Origin: Flavobacterium sp. CFS9
GTDB taxonomy: Bacteria; Bacteroidota; Bacteroidia; Flavobacteriales; Flavobacteriaceae
NCBI RefSeq assembly: GCF_041154745.1
Contig: NZ_AP031573.1
Span: 3,534,001 to 3,598,000, forward strand
Direction of reading: 5' to 3'
Length of the DNA stretch: 64,000 nucleotides
Position 1 is the first letter of the stretch. Each line of letters opens with the position of its first letter. The notes below the pieces were generated by a model. It did not search any database, was not told the origin of the DNA, and was given only the letters and a program-made list of their open reading frames with translations. Positions 45,164-54,709 of this stretch are shown piece by piece. Position numbers and translations under genes: made by a program.

Positions 45164-45845
45164 ACCTAAAATATTATACTTAGAAGACGATTCTGATTTG
45201 GGAGAAATCACTTCGATGCTGCTGGAAAAAAAAGGATTTGAAGTAGAATGGATACTTGATGGCGCTGAAGGACTTGAAGTGCTCAAAGGGCAGTCGTTTG
45301 ACCTTATTGTGGCAGATATTATGATGCCAAAGCTTGACGGTTATTCTTTATTAAAGCAAATAAGAGAAGATGGAAATACGATTCCTTTGATTCTTCTTTC
45401 GGCACGTGTGCTCACAGAAGATGTGCTGCAGGGTTTTTCTTTAGGTGCAGATGATTATATTCGAAAACCATTCAGTGCGGAAGAACTCACCGCCAGAATA
45501 AACAGACTCCTGACAAGGGGGGGGACTGCTATTGATGAACGGAAAAAGAAAAACGTCATCATTGGTGATTATGAATATGATCCGGAGAGCTATAAATTAA
45601 TTCATAAGAAAAGAGTTATTGTCCTTTCTCCACGATCAGGAGAGATACTTTACCGTCTTGCCACCGGTGAAAACAGAACACTTCCAAGAAAAGAAACACT
45701 TATTGAGCTTTGGGGAGATGATAGTTTTTTTAACGGAAGAAGCTTAGATGTATTTATTTCAAAACTGCGAAAAAATCTTTCTGAGGATCCTAAAATCAGT
45801 ATTATCAATATTAGAGCGCAGGGGTATCGCCTGATTATCGATTGA
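45156..45845 (+). CDS. OmpR-family response regulator
   Basis: A 229-residue transcription factor. The receiver (1-118) has YLEDDSDLGE, phospho-acceptor Asp54 (IVADIMMPK), switch Ser (LLSARVLTED) and Lys in YIRKPFSAEE. The winged-helix domain (about 135-229) has LSPRSGEILYRLATGENRTL, RKETLIELWGDDSFFNGRSL and RKNLSEDPKISIINIRAQGY. It overlaps the kinase gene by 8 bp and is its cognate partner by all signs. Target genes are unknown; the esterase gene follows by 61 bp on the same strand. Confidence 0.94.
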   Translation: MSKPKILYLEDDSDLGEITSMLLEKKGFEVEWILDGAEGLEVLKGQSFDLIVADIMMPKLDGYSLLKQIREDGNTIPLILLSARVLTEDVLQGFSLGADDYIRKPFSAEELTARINRLLTRGGTAIDERKKKNVIIGDYEYDPESYKLIHKKRVIVLSPRSGEILYRLATGENRTLPRKETLIELWGDDSFFNGRSLDVFISKLRKNLSEDPKISIINIRAQGYRLIID

Positions 45846-45936
45846 AATCAGAATATTCCTTATTTTTTCGTAAAAACAGCATTCGCTAAGAAAAAAGTAA
45901 TATCTTATGTCCTCTAAAACAAAAAATGTTACAAGT

Positions 45937-46806
45937 ATGAAAAATGCCAGATTTCTATTGATTGTAGTGCTGTTATGTATCAGCGCAGTAAGTTATGCTG
46001 CAAAAGTGGATACCCTGCAAGTTGCAAGTACAGCCATGAGTAAAACTTACAAAGCAGCAGTTGTTTTGCCCAATTCGTATAGCAAAAGCAAAGCTGCATT
46101 TCCGGTGATGTATTTGCTGCATGGTGCTTACGGACATTTTAGCGATTGGCTGAAAAATACGCCCAATAAGAAATTAGTACAAAACTTATCCGATCAGTAC
46201 AATATGATTATTGTAATGCCGGAAGGGGAGACTTTTAGTTTTTATCTGGATAGTCCGGTAAACAAAGGAAGTCAGTTCGAGACCTTTATCACACAAGAGG
46301 TTGTTCAAAAAGTAGATAAAACATACCGAACCATAAGCAACAGAAACGGAAGAGTAATCACGGGACTTTCTATGGGAGGCCACGGCGCTTTGTATTTGTC
46401 GGCCAAGCATCCTGACTTGTTTTGTGCTGCCGGAAGTATGAGTGGTGCAGTAGATATGGGTGCAATGCTAAACAGGGACGCATCCGCACAGATTGTAAAA
46501 CTAATGCAGCCTGTTTTTGGAGATAAAAGCGACAGTTCTGAAATGTATGCGCAATATGCTGTGCTGGGAATGTTGGATAAACTTAAAGCGAATAAACTCC
46601 CTTTGATTATAGATTGTGGTGTTGATGATTTTCTGATTGAACCCAACAGAGAACTACACCGAAGACTGGTTTACAACAAAGTAGATCACGATTATACCGA
46701 ACGTGCGGGAGCGCATACCTGGGAGTATTGGGAAAATTCACTGCCTTATCATGCTCTATTTTTTAATAAAATACTGCTTAAAAATCAGCAGGTTACGAAA
46801 AAATAA
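45937..46806 (+). CDS. Esterase D-like alpha/beta hydrolase, exported
   Basis: A 289-residue protein. The start at 45937 gives MKNARFLLIVVLLCISAVSY, a signal peptide. The body is a putative esterase of the FrsA/EstD (PF00756) type: VYLLHGAYGHFSDW (oxyanion loop; approximate), GLSMGGHGALYL with the nucleophile Ser, VDDFLIEPNRELHR (Asp) and AHTWEYWE (His). Related enzymes de-esterify xylan or S-formylglutathione (family knowledge). It lies downstream of the two-component genes and could be under their control. The substrate is not defined. Confidence 0.85.
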   Translation: MKNARFLLIVVLLCISAVSYAAKVDTLQVASTAMSKTYKAAVVLPNSYSKSKAAFPVMYLLHGAYGHFSDWLKNTPNKKLVQNLSDQYNMIIVMPEGETFSFYLDSPVNKGSQFETFITQEVVQKVDKTYRTISNRNGRVITGLSMGGHGALYLSAKHPDLFCAAGSMSGAVDMGAMLNRDASAQIVKLMQPVFGDKSDSSEMYAQYAVLGMLDKLKANKLPLIIDCGVDDFLIEPNRELHRRLVYNKVDHDYTERAGAHTWEYWENSLPYHALFFNKILLKNQQVTKK

Positions 46807-46908
46807 TAGAAAATTCGAATAAGAACGGGGTCAAATATTTTTTTTGGTTTGATTTTTGGAATATCTTTATATATGTATATTCTAAAAACAAATAATACCA
46901 CAGAAATT

Positions 46909-47430
46909 ATGAAAAAGATACTTACCTTATTCGCAGTTGCAGTCGTTGGATTGATTACATTTTCAAGTTGTGAAGGACCGGAAGGGCCTCCGGGATCAGA
47001 TTCTGCACTTTCTTATGTTTATGAAGTTGATGCCAATTTTGTTGGACCAAATTATTCTGTTACTAGTACGCCTTCAGGTATGCTGTCAGGAGATAATATC
47101 TTAGTGTATGAATTGGTAAGTACAAGCGGACCGGATAGTTGGGCATTATTGCCTCAGGTATACTATTTCAATAACGGTTTGGAAACTGCTCAATACAACT
47201 ATACTTTTTCGAAAAATAGAGTTACAATCTTTATTACGGGTAGTTTAAATGATTATTCTCAATTGCCAAGTAGTTTTAGGTTAGGAAAAGTGTTCAGAGT
47301 AGTAATTATTCCGGGTGATGATGGCATAAATGCAAAAACTGGAAAAAAAGTTACGACTGATAATTTAGATTATAACACAGTTATCAAAAAGTATAGCATT
47401 GATGATAGTAATGTTAAGAAACTAAACTAA
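46909..47430 (+). CDS. Hypothetical lipoprotein with collagen-like GPEGPPG start
   Basis: The start at 46909 gives MKKILTLFAVAVVGLITFSS followed by CEGPEGPPG, a lipobox Cys and a short collagen-like stretch often seen at the start of Bacteroidota outer-membrane lipoproteins. The rest (173 residues) has beta-type segments (LSYVYEVDANFVGPNYSVTS, WALLPQVYYFNNGLETAQYN) and a charged end. A longer frame begins 20 codons upstream without a signal. Convergent with the T9SS cargo gene; the terminator at 47447 lies between them. Function unknown. Confidence 0.7.
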   Translation: MKKILTLFAVAVVGLITFSSCEGPEGPPGSDSALSYVYEVDANFVGPNYSVTSTPSGMLSGDNILVYELVSTSGPDSWALLPQVYYFNNGLETAQYNYTFSKNRVTIFITGSLNDYSQLPSSFRLGKVFRVVIIPGDDGINAKTGKKVTTDNLDYNTVIKKYSIDDSNVKKLN

Positions 47431-47446
47431 TCATTGGAGTATAAAA

Positions 47447-47479
47447 CAAAAAAGGAGATCATGATGATCTCCTTTTTTT
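47447..47479. terminator. Bidirectional terminator, copy 1
   Basis: AAAGGAGATCAT pairs with ATGATCTCCTTT, flanked by A and T tracts on both sides. Almost the same hairpin, with flanking AGTATAAAA words, recurs at 49437-49469. Confidence 0.8.
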
Positions 47480-47491
47480 GGACGTATGTTT

Positions 47492-49309
47492 TTATTGTTT
47501 AATGAAAGTTTTTTGAGTAATGCCTTGTATATTTTCAATTGTAATGAAATAGGTCCCAACGGGTAAATTCGCAACATCTACGCTTATTATTTTAGATGTC
47601 ACGTTTGAAAAATTATTTGAATTTACTACATTACCCAAAACGTTTAAGATTGTAATTTTTGCATTACTCATATCGACAGTTGATTCAATGTTTAAACTTG
47701 AAGAAGTTGGATTTGGGTAAAGTTGTATATTGGGTTGAGAAGCAGTACCATCTAAATAAGTTTCGTTACTGTAACTTGTGCCTACTCCATATATGTATTT
47801 GCTATTAACTAAAACTGCATAGTTCATTGTAGCAATTCGTCTAAATTTATATGTAGATTTGAAACTATATCCTCCCCTTCTACCAGAAACAACGGTAAGT
47901 GGTAGCGAAGGAAGATAATCTTTAGAAGTCGCGCCCGGGATGTTTGACCATGAAGTAGTAGGATAACCTCCTTCTAAGCTTTGACTCTGCCATTGATAAT
48001 TTGTTAAATAAATTCGGAAATCATAACCCTCCGGATAAGGATTGTCGAGACTGGCTGTAGATCCCGTGATAAGTTGTGGATTTTCGAAACTATTAAGAGA
48101 TGTGATTTTTAAAGTTTGATCACAACAAATTGTATTATCATAACGCAATCCTCTAATTAAAATCTTTATATCATTACTTATTCTGGATATGTTTTGGTAA
48201 GTTGCTATTCTCCTAACTAAATAATAAGTATCTTCAGGGTTTGTAGATAAAGATGGATCCGAAAAATTTAAGTCTCCGTTTGATTCATTTGGTATCGTTA
48301 TCCAAGGGTTGGAATTAAATTCGTTGTTTTTATATTGCCATTTATAACCATCAACATCCGTTACAATATCACCTCTGGTATTTGTATGCCATGGATCTTG
48401 CAACATGTTTAAGTTTATTTTAGATGAAGCTCCGTATAGATTTAATGTTTTGGTATTGGATAGTTCATAATATCCGTCGGAGTTAGATATGCTATTTGTG
48501 GAAATTGTATTGGTAAGTATCGGCGAAGGCGCAACTGTAATCGTTACAACGTTACTTTTGTTTGGTTTGTCAACACTATAATTATATCCTAAGTTTCTGG
48601 TAATAGTAAAATCTCCAGCTTCAGTAATATAGTCAATGTTTAGAACTTTATTTATATTGTCAAGATTTTGAAATCTTACACTTGGATTTCCGTTTGCAGC
48701 CCAAGAAGAGTTAATACCATATGCTTTGCCTTCGTAAGGATTGAGGTATTGAGAGCCAGTTATAGGAGAAGGTTTGTCTCCCAATCTTACAATTTGATTG
48801 CAACATAAAGTATTCGGTATTTTTGAAGGATCGGGGGCATCTGAAGGAGGATTTATAGTTCCACTTCCGTCTAGTGTTGCGTTCTTTATAACTGCTAAAT
48901 TTGAACTTTTGAAGGCTGCTCCCGCTGGATTTTTGTATTCGGCATATATAAAACCTCCAGATGTTAAGAAATCTCCCCAGCTAAGATTTATATTGAAACT
49001 TGCGATTGCGAATTTTCCACCTCCAAAATAGAGTTGTCCACCATCACCTCCGATAGCAATATTTGCGTTTTGAGGAGATAGTTTTGAAAAATAAATTTTG
49101 ATCGTACCTTGATCTCCAATTGCTGCGTTAGAAGGAACTTCTACTTTGGCTGATAATGAAATACTTGAATATGAAACTCCGCCAAGATTGATTGGCCCTG
49201 CATTGGTACTAACACCATTGACCATAGTAGGGGTTAAGGTTACTCTTTGTCCAAATGATACTGTATTGAACAAAAGCAATAAAGTAAGATAAATGTAATT
49301 TTTATTCAT
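47492..49309 (-). CDS. T9SS type A cargo protein
   Basis: A 605-residue secreted protein. A signal peptide (MNKNYIYLTLLLLFNTVSFG) and a C-terminal sorting domain of about 75 residues (IQLYPNPTSSSLNIESTVDM, KITILNVLGNVVNSNNFSN, DVANLPVGTYFITIENIQGI ending KTFIKQ) mark it for the type IX secretion system. The central region has beta-rich Asn/Ser-rich segments (DYITEAGDFTITRNLGYNYS, WITIPNESNGDLNFSDPSLS) typical of Ig-like surface modules, with several Cys-Cys pairs (TLCCNQIVRL, TICCDQTLKI). Possibly an adhesin. No catalytic motif. Tightly flanked by a pair of matching terminators. Confidence 0.85.
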   Translation of the reverse strand: MNKNYIYLTLLLLFNTVSFGQRVTLTPTMVNGVSTNAGPINLGGVSYSSISLSAKVEVPSNAAIGDQGTIKIYFSKLSPQNANIAIGGDGGQLYFGGGKFAIASFNINLSWGDFLTSGGFIYAEYKNPAGAAFKSSNLAVIKNATLDGSGTINPPSDAPDPSKIPNTLCCNQIVRLGDKPSPITGSQYLNPYEGKAYGINSSWAANGNPSVRFQNLDNINKVLNIDYITEAGDFTITRNLGYNYSVDKPNKSNVVTITVAPSPILTNTISTNSISNSDGYYELSNTKTLNLYGASSKINLNMLQDPWHTNTRGDIVTDVDGYKWQYKNNEFNSNPWITIPNESNGDLNFSDPSLSTNPEDTYYLVRRIATYQNISRISNDIKILIRGLRYDNTICCDQTLKITSLNSFENPQLITGSTASLDNPYPEGYDFRIYLTNYQWQSQSLEGGYPTTSWSNIPGATSKDYLPSLPLTVVSGRRGGYSFKSTYKFRRIATMNYAVLVNSKYIYGVGTSYSNETYLDGTASQPNIQLYPNPTSSSLNIESTVDMSNAKITILNVLGNVVNSNNFSNVTSKIISVDVANLPVGTYFITIENIQGITQKTFIKQ

Positions 49310-49436
49310 GATTTTTTTAAATTATAATAAAGTTAAAAATAGGATTAATATTATATTTTTTAAATTTTAAAAAGTTAAATTATAAGTGTAATACTATAAT
49401 TTAACACAATAGGAATTTTGAGATTTAGTATAAAAT

Positions 49437-49469
49437 AAAAAAAGGAGATCATCATGATCTCCTTTTTTT
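49437..49469. terminator. Bidirectional terminator, copy 2
   Basis: AAAGGAGATCAT followed by its complement ATGATCTCCTTT and T tract. It ends TerC transcripts on the minus strand. A near repeat of 47447-47479. Confidence 0.8.
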
Positions 49470-49490
49470 ATTTTATACTATTTTGAAGTG

Positions 49491-50456
49491 CTATTCCTTA
49501 TCTGTATCAGTAAGTTCTTTCTCGGCTCCAAATTTTAAAGAAACCAGAATCCCGGCTAAAAGCGAAAGCGCAATGAAACCTAAAGATGCCCATTCTGGTA
49601 CGTGAATGAAGTCGTGAAGCAGCATTTTTAATCCTACGAAACTTAAAATGGCGATAAGACTGTATTCCAGATAGCTGAATTTTGCCAGCATATTGGCTAA
49701 GAAAAAGTACATCGAACGTAATCCCAGTATGGCAAAAATATTAGAGCTGAACACTAAAAACGGGTCAGAAGTAATGGCCAGAATAGCCGGTACACTGTCT
49801 ACGGCAAAAAGCACATCCATGAATTCGATTACAATCAGCGCTACAAATAATGGGGTGGCCGCTTTTTTGGCTGTTTTTGTGGGAATGAAGAATTTTTCTC
49901 CCTCCATATGGGAAGTGATCGGGATGATTTTTCCTAATGTTTTATAAATGAAAGAATCTTTGGGGTGAAAATCTTCATCTTCGCCCGTAAACAGCATCTT
50001 GATTGCGGTAAAAAGCAGAAAGGCTCCAAATAAATAAGTAGTCCATGCAAATTTATTAATCAGCATTACACCAAAGAAAATCATTAGTCCACGGAAAACA
50101 ACGGCTCCCAGAATTCCCCAGAATAAAACACGATGCTGGTATTTTTGTGGTATTTTGAACGATGCAAAAATAATCGCGATCACAAAAATATTGTCTACAC
50201 TTAAAGATAACTCAATCAGATAACCGGTTATAAACTTCATGGAAGCAACGGCGGGTTTCAGATTGTCGGGATTTGCAATGTAATCGGTAGTATAAAGCCA
50301 ATAGATGACTCCTGAAAAAAGAAAGGATAAGGTTACCCAGATCAGTGTCCATTTACTTGCTTCTTTGGTGCTGATAATATGTGGGGTTTTGTTGAAAACG
50401 CCTAAGTCTAAAGCGAGAATAAGTGCAACTGCTATTAAAAAGAAAATCCAAACCAT
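49491..50456 (-). CDS. TerC-family membrane protein
   Basis: A 321-residue polytopic inner-membrane protein of the TerC/Alx family (about nine TM segments). Diagnostic motifs: LIELSLSVDNIFVIAIIF with the conserved Asp, and FMDVLFAVDSVPAILAITSD. Relatives export manganese or respond to tellurite and alkaline stress (family knowledge). A -7 box (TATCTTTG, 50480-50487, minus) lies 24 bp upstream and a terminator follows at 49437. Stands alone, next to GSII. Confidence 0.9.
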   Translation of the reverse strand: MVWIFFLIAVALILALDLGVFNKTPHIISTKEASKWTLIWVTLSFLFSGVIYWLYTTDYIANPDNLKPAVASMKFITGYLIELSLSVDNIFVIAIIFASFKIPQKYQHRVLFWGILGAVVFRGLMIFFGVMLINKFAWTTYLFGAFLLFTAIKMLFTGEDEDFHPKDSFIYKTLGKIIPITSHMEGEKFFIPTKTAKKAATPLFVALIVIEFMDVLFAVDSVPAILAITSDPFLVFSSNIFAILGLRSMYFFLANMLAKFSYLEYSLIAILSFVGLKMLLHDFIHVPEWASLGFIALSLLAGILVSLKFGAEKELTDTDKE

Positions 50457-50479
50457 TAGGGTATTTTTTTAGTGATTCA

Positions 50480-50487
50480 CAAAGATA
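50480..50487 (-). promoter_or_regulatory. -7 box for terC
   Basis: TATCTTTG on the minus strand, 24 bp upstream of the ATG at 50456. Confidence 0.45.
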
Positions 50488-50629
50488 GTTTTTAAATTAT
50501 ATCAATTATAATTATTTATCCTGTCTGTCATTTTTGGGCAGAATCAGAGCGTTAAGTATTAAAAAAGTTACTTTCAAAATTTACCCAACGTTTGTCTTTT
50601 CGACTGATAGGACAGGCAATTCCATAAAA

Positions 50630-50658
50630 AAAAGTGCCAACATTACGTTAGCACTTTT
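50630..50658 (-). terminator. Terminator after the GSII gene
   Basis: AAAAGTGC pairs with GCACTTTT around an internal AAC/GTT pair. On the minus strand a T-rich tract follows. Confidence 0.75.
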
Positions 50659-50678
50659 GTATATGTTCTAAAGCTGAA

Positions 50679-51695
50679 TTACAATGCTGATTTTACAGTT
50701 TTGATAATTCTTGCAGCAATTTTGTATGGATCACCGTTTGAAGCAGGTCTTCTGTCTTCTAACCAGCCTTTCCATCCTTTTTGTACGGTCATTAATGGAA
50801 TTCTGATAGAACATCCTCTGTCTGAAACGCCATAAGAGAAATCGTGAATAGAAGCTGTTTCGTGTTTACCGGTTAAACGTTGGTCGTTGTAAGCTCCGTA
50901 AACAGCAATGTGTTCTGCAGTAACAGGTCTGAAAGCTTCACAGATTCTTTCGTAAGTCGCCTGGTCTCCACATGTTCTTAATACTTCGTTAGAGAAGTTA
51001 GCATGCATACCTGAACCATTCCAGTCTGTATCTCCAAGTGGTTTTGGGTGGTATTCAATATAGTAACCGTATTTTTCAGTCAAACGATCTAATAAGTAAC
51101 GGGCAACCCAGATTTCGTCTCCGGCTTTTTTAGCACCTTTAGCGAATAATTGGAATTCCCATTGTCCGCAGGCAACTTCCTGGTTGATTCCTTCAAAGTT
51201 AATTCCGGCTGCGATACAAAGATCAGCATGCTCCTCAACTAATTTTCTTCCGTGCGTATTTTTTCCACCTACTGAGCAGTAGTACATCCCTTGTGGTGCA
51301 GGGTAACCTCCAACCGGGAATCCAAGTGGAAGTTGAGTTTTTGTATCCATAATGAAATACTCTTGTTCAAATCCGAACCAAAAATCATCATTATCATCAT
51401 CAATTGTAGCTCTGCCGTTAGAAGGGTGTGGTGTTCCGTCAGCATACATAACTTCTGACATTACTAACCATCCGTTGATACGGGTTGGATCCGGATATAT
51501 TGCAACAGGAACCAAAAGACAGTCAGAAGATCCACCTTCGGCTTGTTTAGTAGAGGAACCATCAAATGACCAGTTTCCTAGTTCTCCTAATGTTCCTTTG
51601 AAATTTTCGTGCTCTTCAACTTTAGTTTTACTTCTAAGATTTTGGGTTGGTTCATATCCGTCTAACCAAATGTATTCTAACTTAATTTTAGCCAT
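50679..51695 (-). CDS. Glutamine synthetase type II (eukaryotic-like)
   Basis: A 338-residue GSII: glutamate + NH3 + ATP to glutamine. Landmarks: YIWLDGYEPTQNLRSKTKV, GNWSFDGSSTKQAEGGSSDC (N-terminal beta-grasp), DFWFGFEQEYFIMD (Glu ligands), NGSGMHANFSN and YNDQRLTGKHETASIHDFSY, with VSDRGCSIRIP near the end. GSII is common in eukaryotes and in some bacteria including Bacteroidota and Streptomyces (family knowledge). It lies next to the unrelated GSIII gene (divergent, 429 bp apart). A -7 box lies at 51736. Confidence 0.93.
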   Translation of the reverse strand: MAKIKLEYIWLDGYEPTQNLRSKTKVEEHENFKGTLGELGNWSFDGSSTKQAEGGSSDCLLVPVAIYPDPTRINGWLVMSEVMYADGTPHPSNGRATIDDDNDDFWFGFEQEYFIMDTKTQLPLGFPVGGYPAPQGMYYCSVGGKNTHGRKLVEEHADLCIAAGINFEGINQEVACGQWEFQLFAKGAKKAGDEIWVARYLLDRLTEKYGYYIEYHPKPLGDTDWNGSGMHANFSNEVLRTCGDQATYERICEAFRPVTAEHIAVYGAYNDQRLTGKHETASIHDFSYGVSDRGCSIRIPLMTVQKGWKGWLEDRRPASNGDPYKIAARIIKTVKSAL

Positions 51696-51735
51696 AATAA
51701 TATAAATTAATTTTCTTGTTTCTTTTTTGTTGGGA

Positions 51736-51743
51736 CAAATATA
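51736..51743 (-). promoter_or_regulatory. -7 box for GSII
   Basis: TATATTTG on the minus strand, about 41 bp upstream of the ATG. Confidence 0.45.
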
Positions 51744-52068
51744 GATTTATTTTTCTACTCCTAAAAATTAGGGGGCTATTTTGTTTAAAGTGGTATTATT
51801 TTTTAGATAAGATTAATTTGTGAGGGGGTATATTTTGAAAAAAGTAATTTTTAATACCTTAAAAAGGCAAATTCGTAAAAATCAAGGATGTTTTTTAAAT
51901 TTTTAGTTTAAGGAATTATGAAAAAATGTTTATTTAATGAATAATACTGTGGTGTTTTGTTATATTTCTTTGAATCAAATTCATTATTCTTTGAAAAAAC
52001 CGCTTAACGTTGAAAAATCATCGAATAAAATTCTCTGGTTTATGTTTCAAACAGGGTGTTTTATTGAT

Positions 52069-52076
52069 TATATTTG
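52069..52076 (+). promoter_or_regulatory. -7 box for GSIII
   Basis: TATATTTG, 49 bp upstream of the ATG at 52125. The predicted transcript starts downstream of the alternative ATG at 52074. Confidence 0.5.
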
Positions 52077-52124
52077 TTTCACTTTTTTAATGAAAATAAT
52101 TACGAATTTTTAAACCTACTATAC

Positions 52125-54314
52125 ATGTCAACATTACGTTTCCAAGCTTTGCAAGAAGCTTCCAACAGAAAGCCTGTACATTTTGAAGAAATAGACAGAA
52201 AGTCCAACATCTTTGGTTCAAATGTGTTTAATGAGAAAGCGATGAAGCAGTTTTTGACTTCAGATGCTTTAAAAGGAGTGAGAGATGCCGTTCAACACGG
52301 AACTAAGATTGACAGAAAACTGGCCGATTATATCGCCATGGGTATGAAAGAATGGGCATTATCAAAAGGTGTAACTCATTATACACACTGGTTTCAGCCG
52401 CTTACAGGTACAACAGCAGAAAAACATGATGCTTTTTTTGAAACGTCTTATGACGGAAGTGATCCTGTAGAGAAATTCGGAGGGGCTCAATTGGTACAAC
52501 AGGAACCTGATGCATCAAGTTTTCCGAATGGAGGAATAAGAAATACATTTGAAGCAAGAGGGTATACCGCATGGGATCCAACTTCGCCGGCATTTATATA
52601 TGGTACAACCTTATGTATTCCGACCGTATTTATCGCTTATACAGGAGAAGCGCTCGATAATAAGATTCCATTATTAAGAGCACTATCAGTTATGGATGAG
52701 GCTGCGACGGAAGTATGTAAATATTTCGATAAAAATGTTAAGAAAGTTACCGCTACTTTAGGATGGGAACAGGAATACTTTTTAATTGATAAAGCATTAG
52801 CGAATTCACGTCCTGATTTAATGATGACAGGAAGAACCTTACTGGGACATACTTCTGCAAAAGGACAACAATTAGACGATCATTATTTTGGGTCTATTCC
52901 AACACGCGCTTTAACGTATATGAGAGATTTAGAGCAGGAATGTATGTTATTGGGGATTCCGGTAAAAACACGTCACAATGAGGTAGCGCCAAACCAATTC
53001 GAATTGGCTCCGATTTTTGAAGAAACCAATCTGGCTGTAGATCATAACTCCTTATTAATGGATGTGATGCAGCGTGTAGCGGAGCGTCATGATTTTAAAG
53101 TATTGTTTCATGAAAAACCTTTTAAAGGAGTAAACGGTTCCGGAAAACACAATAACTGGTCATTGGCAACAGATACAGGAGTTAATTTATTGAGTCCAAG
53201 TAAAACGCCAATGAGCAATTTACAGTTTTTGACTTTCTTTATCAATACGATTAAAGCGGTTAACGATTATGAAACTTTATTGAGAGCGTCTATTGCAACG
53301 GCAAGTAACGATCATCGTTTGGGAGCTAATGAGGCACCGCCGGCAATTATATCCGTTTTTATTGGAGCACAATTGTCTAAAGTATTAATAGAGCTGGAAA
53401 GTGTAACCACAGGGAAATTGTCCCCAGAAGAAAAGACAGACTTAAAGTTAAATGTAGTTGGAAAAATCCCGGACGTTCTTTTAGACAATACAGATCGTAA
53501 CCGAACTTCTCCTTTTGCTTTTACCGGAAATAAATTTGAGTTTAGAGCTGTAGGTTCAAATGCCAACTGTTCGAATGCGATGACTACTCTGAATGCTATT
53601 GTGGCCAAACAATTAAGAGATTTTAAAACAGAGGTAGATACTTTGATCGAATCTAAAGACATGAAAAAAGACGATGCCATCTTTAATGTTTTGAGAGAAT
53701 ACATCAAGCAGTCTAAAAAAATACTTTTTGAAGGTGACGGATATAGCGAAGCCTGGGAAAAAGAAGCCGCTAAGAGAGGATTAAGTAATTTTAAAACCAC
53801 TCCGGAAGCTATTAAAGCCAAAGTTTCAAAGCAAGCTTTGGAGTTATTTGACGAATTAGGAATTTTAAATCACGTAGAAGCAGAAGCCCGTTACGAAATT
53901 GAATTGGAAGAATACACTAAGAAAATCCAGATTGAAGGAAGAGTATTAGGAGATATTGCCAGAAATCATGTTATTCCGACAGCTATTCGCTATCAAAATA
54001 CTCTAATTGAAAATGTAAAAGGATTAAAAGAAATTTTTGGTGCAGCATTTGAAACCATCGCAAAAGAGCAAATTGTTCTGATTAAAGAAATCTCAGGACA
54101 TATTGAAGGAATCAATTCTAAAGTATTAGCAATGACCAGTGAGCGAAAAACAGCTAATCAATTGACTGATGCGCAAAAAATGGCCGAAGCTTATTGCAAT
54201 AAAGTAAAACCTTATTTTGAGGACATTCGTAATCATTGTGATAAATTGGAATTATTAGTTGATGATGAAAGCTGGACCCTAACTAAGTACAGAGAATTGT
54301 TGTTTACGAAGTAA
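52125..54314 (+). CDS. glnN: Glutamine synthetase type III
   Basis: A 729-residue GSIII, far longer than GSI/GSII and typical of Bacteroidota. The start at 52125 gives MSTLRFQALQEASNRKPVHF, the family's usual beginning. Motifs: KGVTHYTHWFQPLTGTTAEK, TATLGWEQEYFLID (metal-binding Glu), KTRHNEVAPNQFELAPIFEE, NGSGKHNNWSLATDTGVNLL and LGANEAPPAIISVFIG. Makes glutamine from glutamate and ammonia; in many Bacteroidota it is the main nitrogen-assimilation GS (family knowledge). Divergent from GSII; has its own promoter box and a terminator at 54339. Confidence 0.95.
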   Translation: MSTLRFQALQEASNRKPVHFEEIDRKSNIFGSNVFNEKAMKQFLTSDALKGVRDAVQHGTKIDRKLADYIAMGMKEWALSKGVTHYTHWFQPLTGTTAEKHDAFFETSYDGSDPVEKFGGAQLVQQEPDASSFPNGGIRNTFEARGYTAWDPTSPAFIYGTTLCIPTVFIAYTGEALDNKIPLLRALSVMDEAATEVCKYFDKNVKKVTATLGWEQEYFLIDKALANSRPDLMMTGRTLLGHTSAKGQQLDDHYFGSIPTRALTYMRDLEQECMLLGIPVKTRHNEVAPNQFELAPIFEETNLAVDHNSLLMDVMQRVAERHDFKVLFHEKPFKGVNGSGKHNNWSLATDTGVNLLSPSKTPMSNLQFLTFFINTIKAVNDYETLLRASIATASNDHRLGANEAPPAIISVFIGAQLSKVLIELESVTTGKLSPEEKTDLKLNVVGKIPDVLLDNTDRNRTSPFAFTGNKFEFRAVGSNANCSNAMTTLNAIVAKQLRDFKTEVDTLIESKDMKKDDAIFNVLREYIKQSKKILFEGDGYSEAWEKEAAKRGLSNFKTTPEAIKAKVSKQALELFDELGILNHVEAEARYEIELEEYTKKIQIEGRVLGDIARNHVIPTAIRYQNTLIENVKGLKEIFGAAFETIAKEQIVLIKEISGHIEGINSKVLAMTSERKTANQLTDAQKMAEAYCNKVKPYFEDIRNHCDKLELLVDDESWTLTKYRELLFTK

Positions 54315-54338
54315 TATTTTAGAATATACCCGATTAAG

Positions 54339-54369
54339 TCCCGTCTTTATTGAGATGGGATTTTTTTTA
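54339..54369 (+). terminator. Terminator after GSIII
   Basis: TCCCGTCT (54339-54346) pairs with AGATGGGA (54353-54360), allowing a G-T pair, then TTTTTTTT. Confidence 0.8.
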
Positions 54370-54709
54370 TGATTTTGTTAAAAAACTAGTATTATGGTTT
54401 TATTTTAACACATGTTTAAATGGAATTGTGACTAAATTATGAAAAGTAGCTTTTTTCCTGCTAAGAAAAAAAAGCATTAAAGTAGTTCATCGAGATAGTT
54501 TTACACTTCATCGAAAAGTAATTAAGATATTGGAAAATAGGTATTTATACCTGTTTTGGTTGGCGATAAGTTTTCTAATTTTGATCATGAAAGAAAGAAA
54601 ATAAGGCTTTAATTTTTATTTTCGAATGGAGATTTTGATTGCATGATTTCCCTAAATCAGGCTGACCTACATAATAAAATGTATTAATAACCAATTAAAT
54701 ATATTTATT
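54370..54709. other. Control region of the curli operon
   Basis: Contains the curli promoter (54556-54583) and a leader of about 120 nt before the csgA ATG. Upstream of the promoter (54370-54555) the DNA is AT-rich with runs; I see no clear operator. Confidence 0.5.
54556..54583 (+). promoter_or_regulatory. Promoter of the curli operon
   Basis: TTG (54556-54558), 17 bp, TAATTTTG (54576-54583): a good match to the Bacteroidota TTG/TAnnTTTG promoter in both boxes and spacing. A long leader to 54710 follows. Confidence 0.6.

Larger units (their letters stand above)
51696..52124. other. Divergent region between GSII and GSIII
   Basis: Contains a TATATTTG -7 box for each gene: minus strand 51736-51743 for GSII, plus strand 52069-52076 for GSIII. 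Between them the DNA is AT-rich with poly-T and poly-A runs. The GSIII box overlaps a longer in-frame start (52074), so only the ATG at 52125 is usable from that promoter. Confidence 0.55.
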
